The translations under genes and the position numbers were made by a program. A stretch of 18,543 nt of DNA, taken from NCBI GenBank assembly GCA_945868195.1, contig CAMBLP010000028.1, positions 1-18,543 of the forward strand, read 5' to 3'. This document shows positions 17,925 through 18,543 of this stretch, one piece after another. The notes under the pieces were generated by a model, which was not told where the DNA came from, made no database searches, and saw nothing but the letters and a program-made list of their open reading frames with translations. The stretch is from Bordetella parapertussis. Its GTDB lineage: Bacteria; Pseudomonadota; Gammaproteobacteria; Burkholderiales; Burkholderiaceae_B. Within the stretch, counting starts at the first letter, position 1; each line of letters begins with the position of its first letter.

Positions 17925-17977
17925 AGAGCTATATAAAAAAATCCAGTCAATCTGAACAGTAGTGACTCGGATTTGGA

Positions 17978-18145
17978 TTACTTAAGCTTTGTTTCTTTGT
18001 AGTCAACGTGCTTGCGAGCCACTGGATCAAATTTCTTAATCAGCATTTTCTCGGGCATATTGCGCTTGTTTTTAGTTGTGGTGTAGAAGTGACCCGTTCC
18101 AGCGCTGGATTCGAGTTTGATTTTTTCGCGTGTACCTTTTGCCAT
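17978..18145 (-). CDS. rpmG: 50S ribosomal protein L33
   Basis: Small basic protein of the large ribosomal subunit, 55 residues. The start [20 protein letters not shown], the middle [14 protein letters not shown] and the end [11 protein letters not shown] match the L33 family throughout. It is the cysteine-free form, lacking the CxxC pairs of zinc-binding L33, so it should not depend on zinc. A strong Shine-Dalgarno (AAGGAGA) lies 5 bases before the ATG. rpmB is 20 bases upstream, and the pair forms one transcription unit closed by the terminator. It was found by direct reading. Confidence 0.97.
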   Translation of the reverse strand: MAKGTREKIKLESSAGTGHFYTTTKNKRNMPEKMLIKKFDPVARKHVDYKETKLK

Positions 18146-18165
18146 GTCGGTCTCCTTGAGTCGGG

Positions 18166-18402
18166 TTAGGCGACTTCGCCGCGTGCACGCAGATCGGCCA
18201 AGACGGCATCAATGCCATTCTTGTCGATCGTACGAATGGCGTTGGTCGAGACGCGCAGGCGTACCCAACGGTTTTCGCTCTCAACCCAGAAACGGCGTGA
18301 CTGCAAGTTAGGCAGAAAGCGACGCTTGGTTTTGTTGTTCGCGTGAGAAACATTGTTGCCCACCATGGGCTTTTTTCCAGTCACTTGGCATACACGTGCC
18401 AT
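18166..18402 (-). CDS. rpmB: 50S ribosomal protein L28
   Basis: Small protein of the large ribosomal subunit, 78 residues. [20 protein letters not shown] at the start and [11 protein letters not shown] (about 23-33) are diagnostic of L28, and [16 protein letters not shown] lies further on. It carries a single cysteine (C5) and no CxxC zinc motif. The ATG at 18402 has only a weak upstream purine element (AGGTG). It leads the rpmB-rpmG unit with its own promoter upstream. The rpmB-rpmG order is conserved in proteobacteria. Confidence 0.98.
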   Translation of the reverse strand: MARVCQVTGKKPMVGNNVSHANNKTKRRFLPNLQSRRFWVESENRWVRLRVSTNAIRTIDKNGIDAVLADLRARGEVA

Positions 18403-18448
18403 GGCTACACCTATTTATGTTTGTTCAGATTTTCACATCAAGTCAGAC

Positions 18449-18478
18449 ATTCTAATACAAAATCAAGTATTTAATCAA
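18449..18478 (-). promoter_or_regulatory. Candidate sigma-70 promoter of rpmB-rpmG
   Basis: On the minus strand, TTGATT (18473-18478, 4 of 6 to TTGACA) and TAGAAT (18449-18454, 5 of 6 to TATAAT) are 18 bases apart in an AT-rich stretch. The start of transcription would lie near 18442, about 40 bases before the rpmB ATG. Confidence 0.55.
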
Positions 18479-18486
18479 ACTGAGGT

Positions 18487-18536
18487 GCGGGAATGCCTAG
18501 CCATGGCACCCGCGATGCATGCCAAAACGGTGCATC
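18487..18536. repeat. Two tandem imperfect inverted repeats at the window edge
   Basis: GCGGG and CCCGC with inner GCC/GGC pairing (18487-18513, about 8-9 pairs with a small bulge) are followed at once by GATGCA and TGCATC (18514-18536, 6 pairs plus two inner ones). They lie just upstream of the rpmB promoter. They could be the 3'-end structures of a gene outside the window, but no T-run follows, so a terminator is not shown. Confidence 0.3.
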
Positions 18537-18543
18537 CCGCCAT

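Overview
The window is about 18.5 kb of a betaproteobacterial chromosome, most likely Burkholderiales and near the family Alcaligenaceae. Evidence for this is the eno-ftsB pair, the block leuS-lptE-holA-proA-hemJ-rlmL, the adjacent rpmB-rpmG pair, an enolase that reads closely like those of Bordetella relatives from memory, and the use of HemJ for haem synthesis. No database search was possible. Nearly all of the sequence is coding, and the longest gap without a gene is under 180 bases.

Left part (1-6243), mostly plus strand. Enolase (eno) and the divisome protein ftsB form one unit, with a terminator-like hairpin between them. An orphan TadE-type pseudopilin gene on the minus strand converges on ftsB. 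A tight three-gene unit follows: a class V PLP-dependent aminotransferase, a membrane sensor kinase with a 7TMR-DISM-like sensor, and an OmpR-type response regulator. Gaps are 2 bases and then a 1-base overlap.

Middle part (6272-10085), minus strand. Read in the direction of transcription this holds a small unknown protein with its own promoter inside an array of three palindromes, an RDD membrane protein, an AMP-binding ligase relative that lacks its C-terminal domain, a gamma-carbonic-anhydrase-like protein and the redox chaperone Hsp33 (hslO). This is the least conventional part of the window.

Right part (10086-18543), minus strand. A six-gene unit leuS-lptE-holA-proA-hemJ-rlmL has gaps of only 4-15 bases and a perfect -10 box in front of leuS. 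It joins leucyl-tRNA charging, LPS export, the replicative clamp loader, proline synthesis, haem synthesis and rRNA methylation. Upstream of it lie rpmB-rpmG (ribosomal proteins L28 and L33), which end at a clear intrinsic terminator.

I found no CRISPR array, insertion sequence, phage gene, tRNA or rRNA, and no recognisable defence system. The best candidates for something undescribed are the triple GGGWWWWCCC palindrome array controlling the small protein near 10 kb, the truncated motif-poor AMP-ligase relative, and the aminotransferase/sensor-kinase operon.
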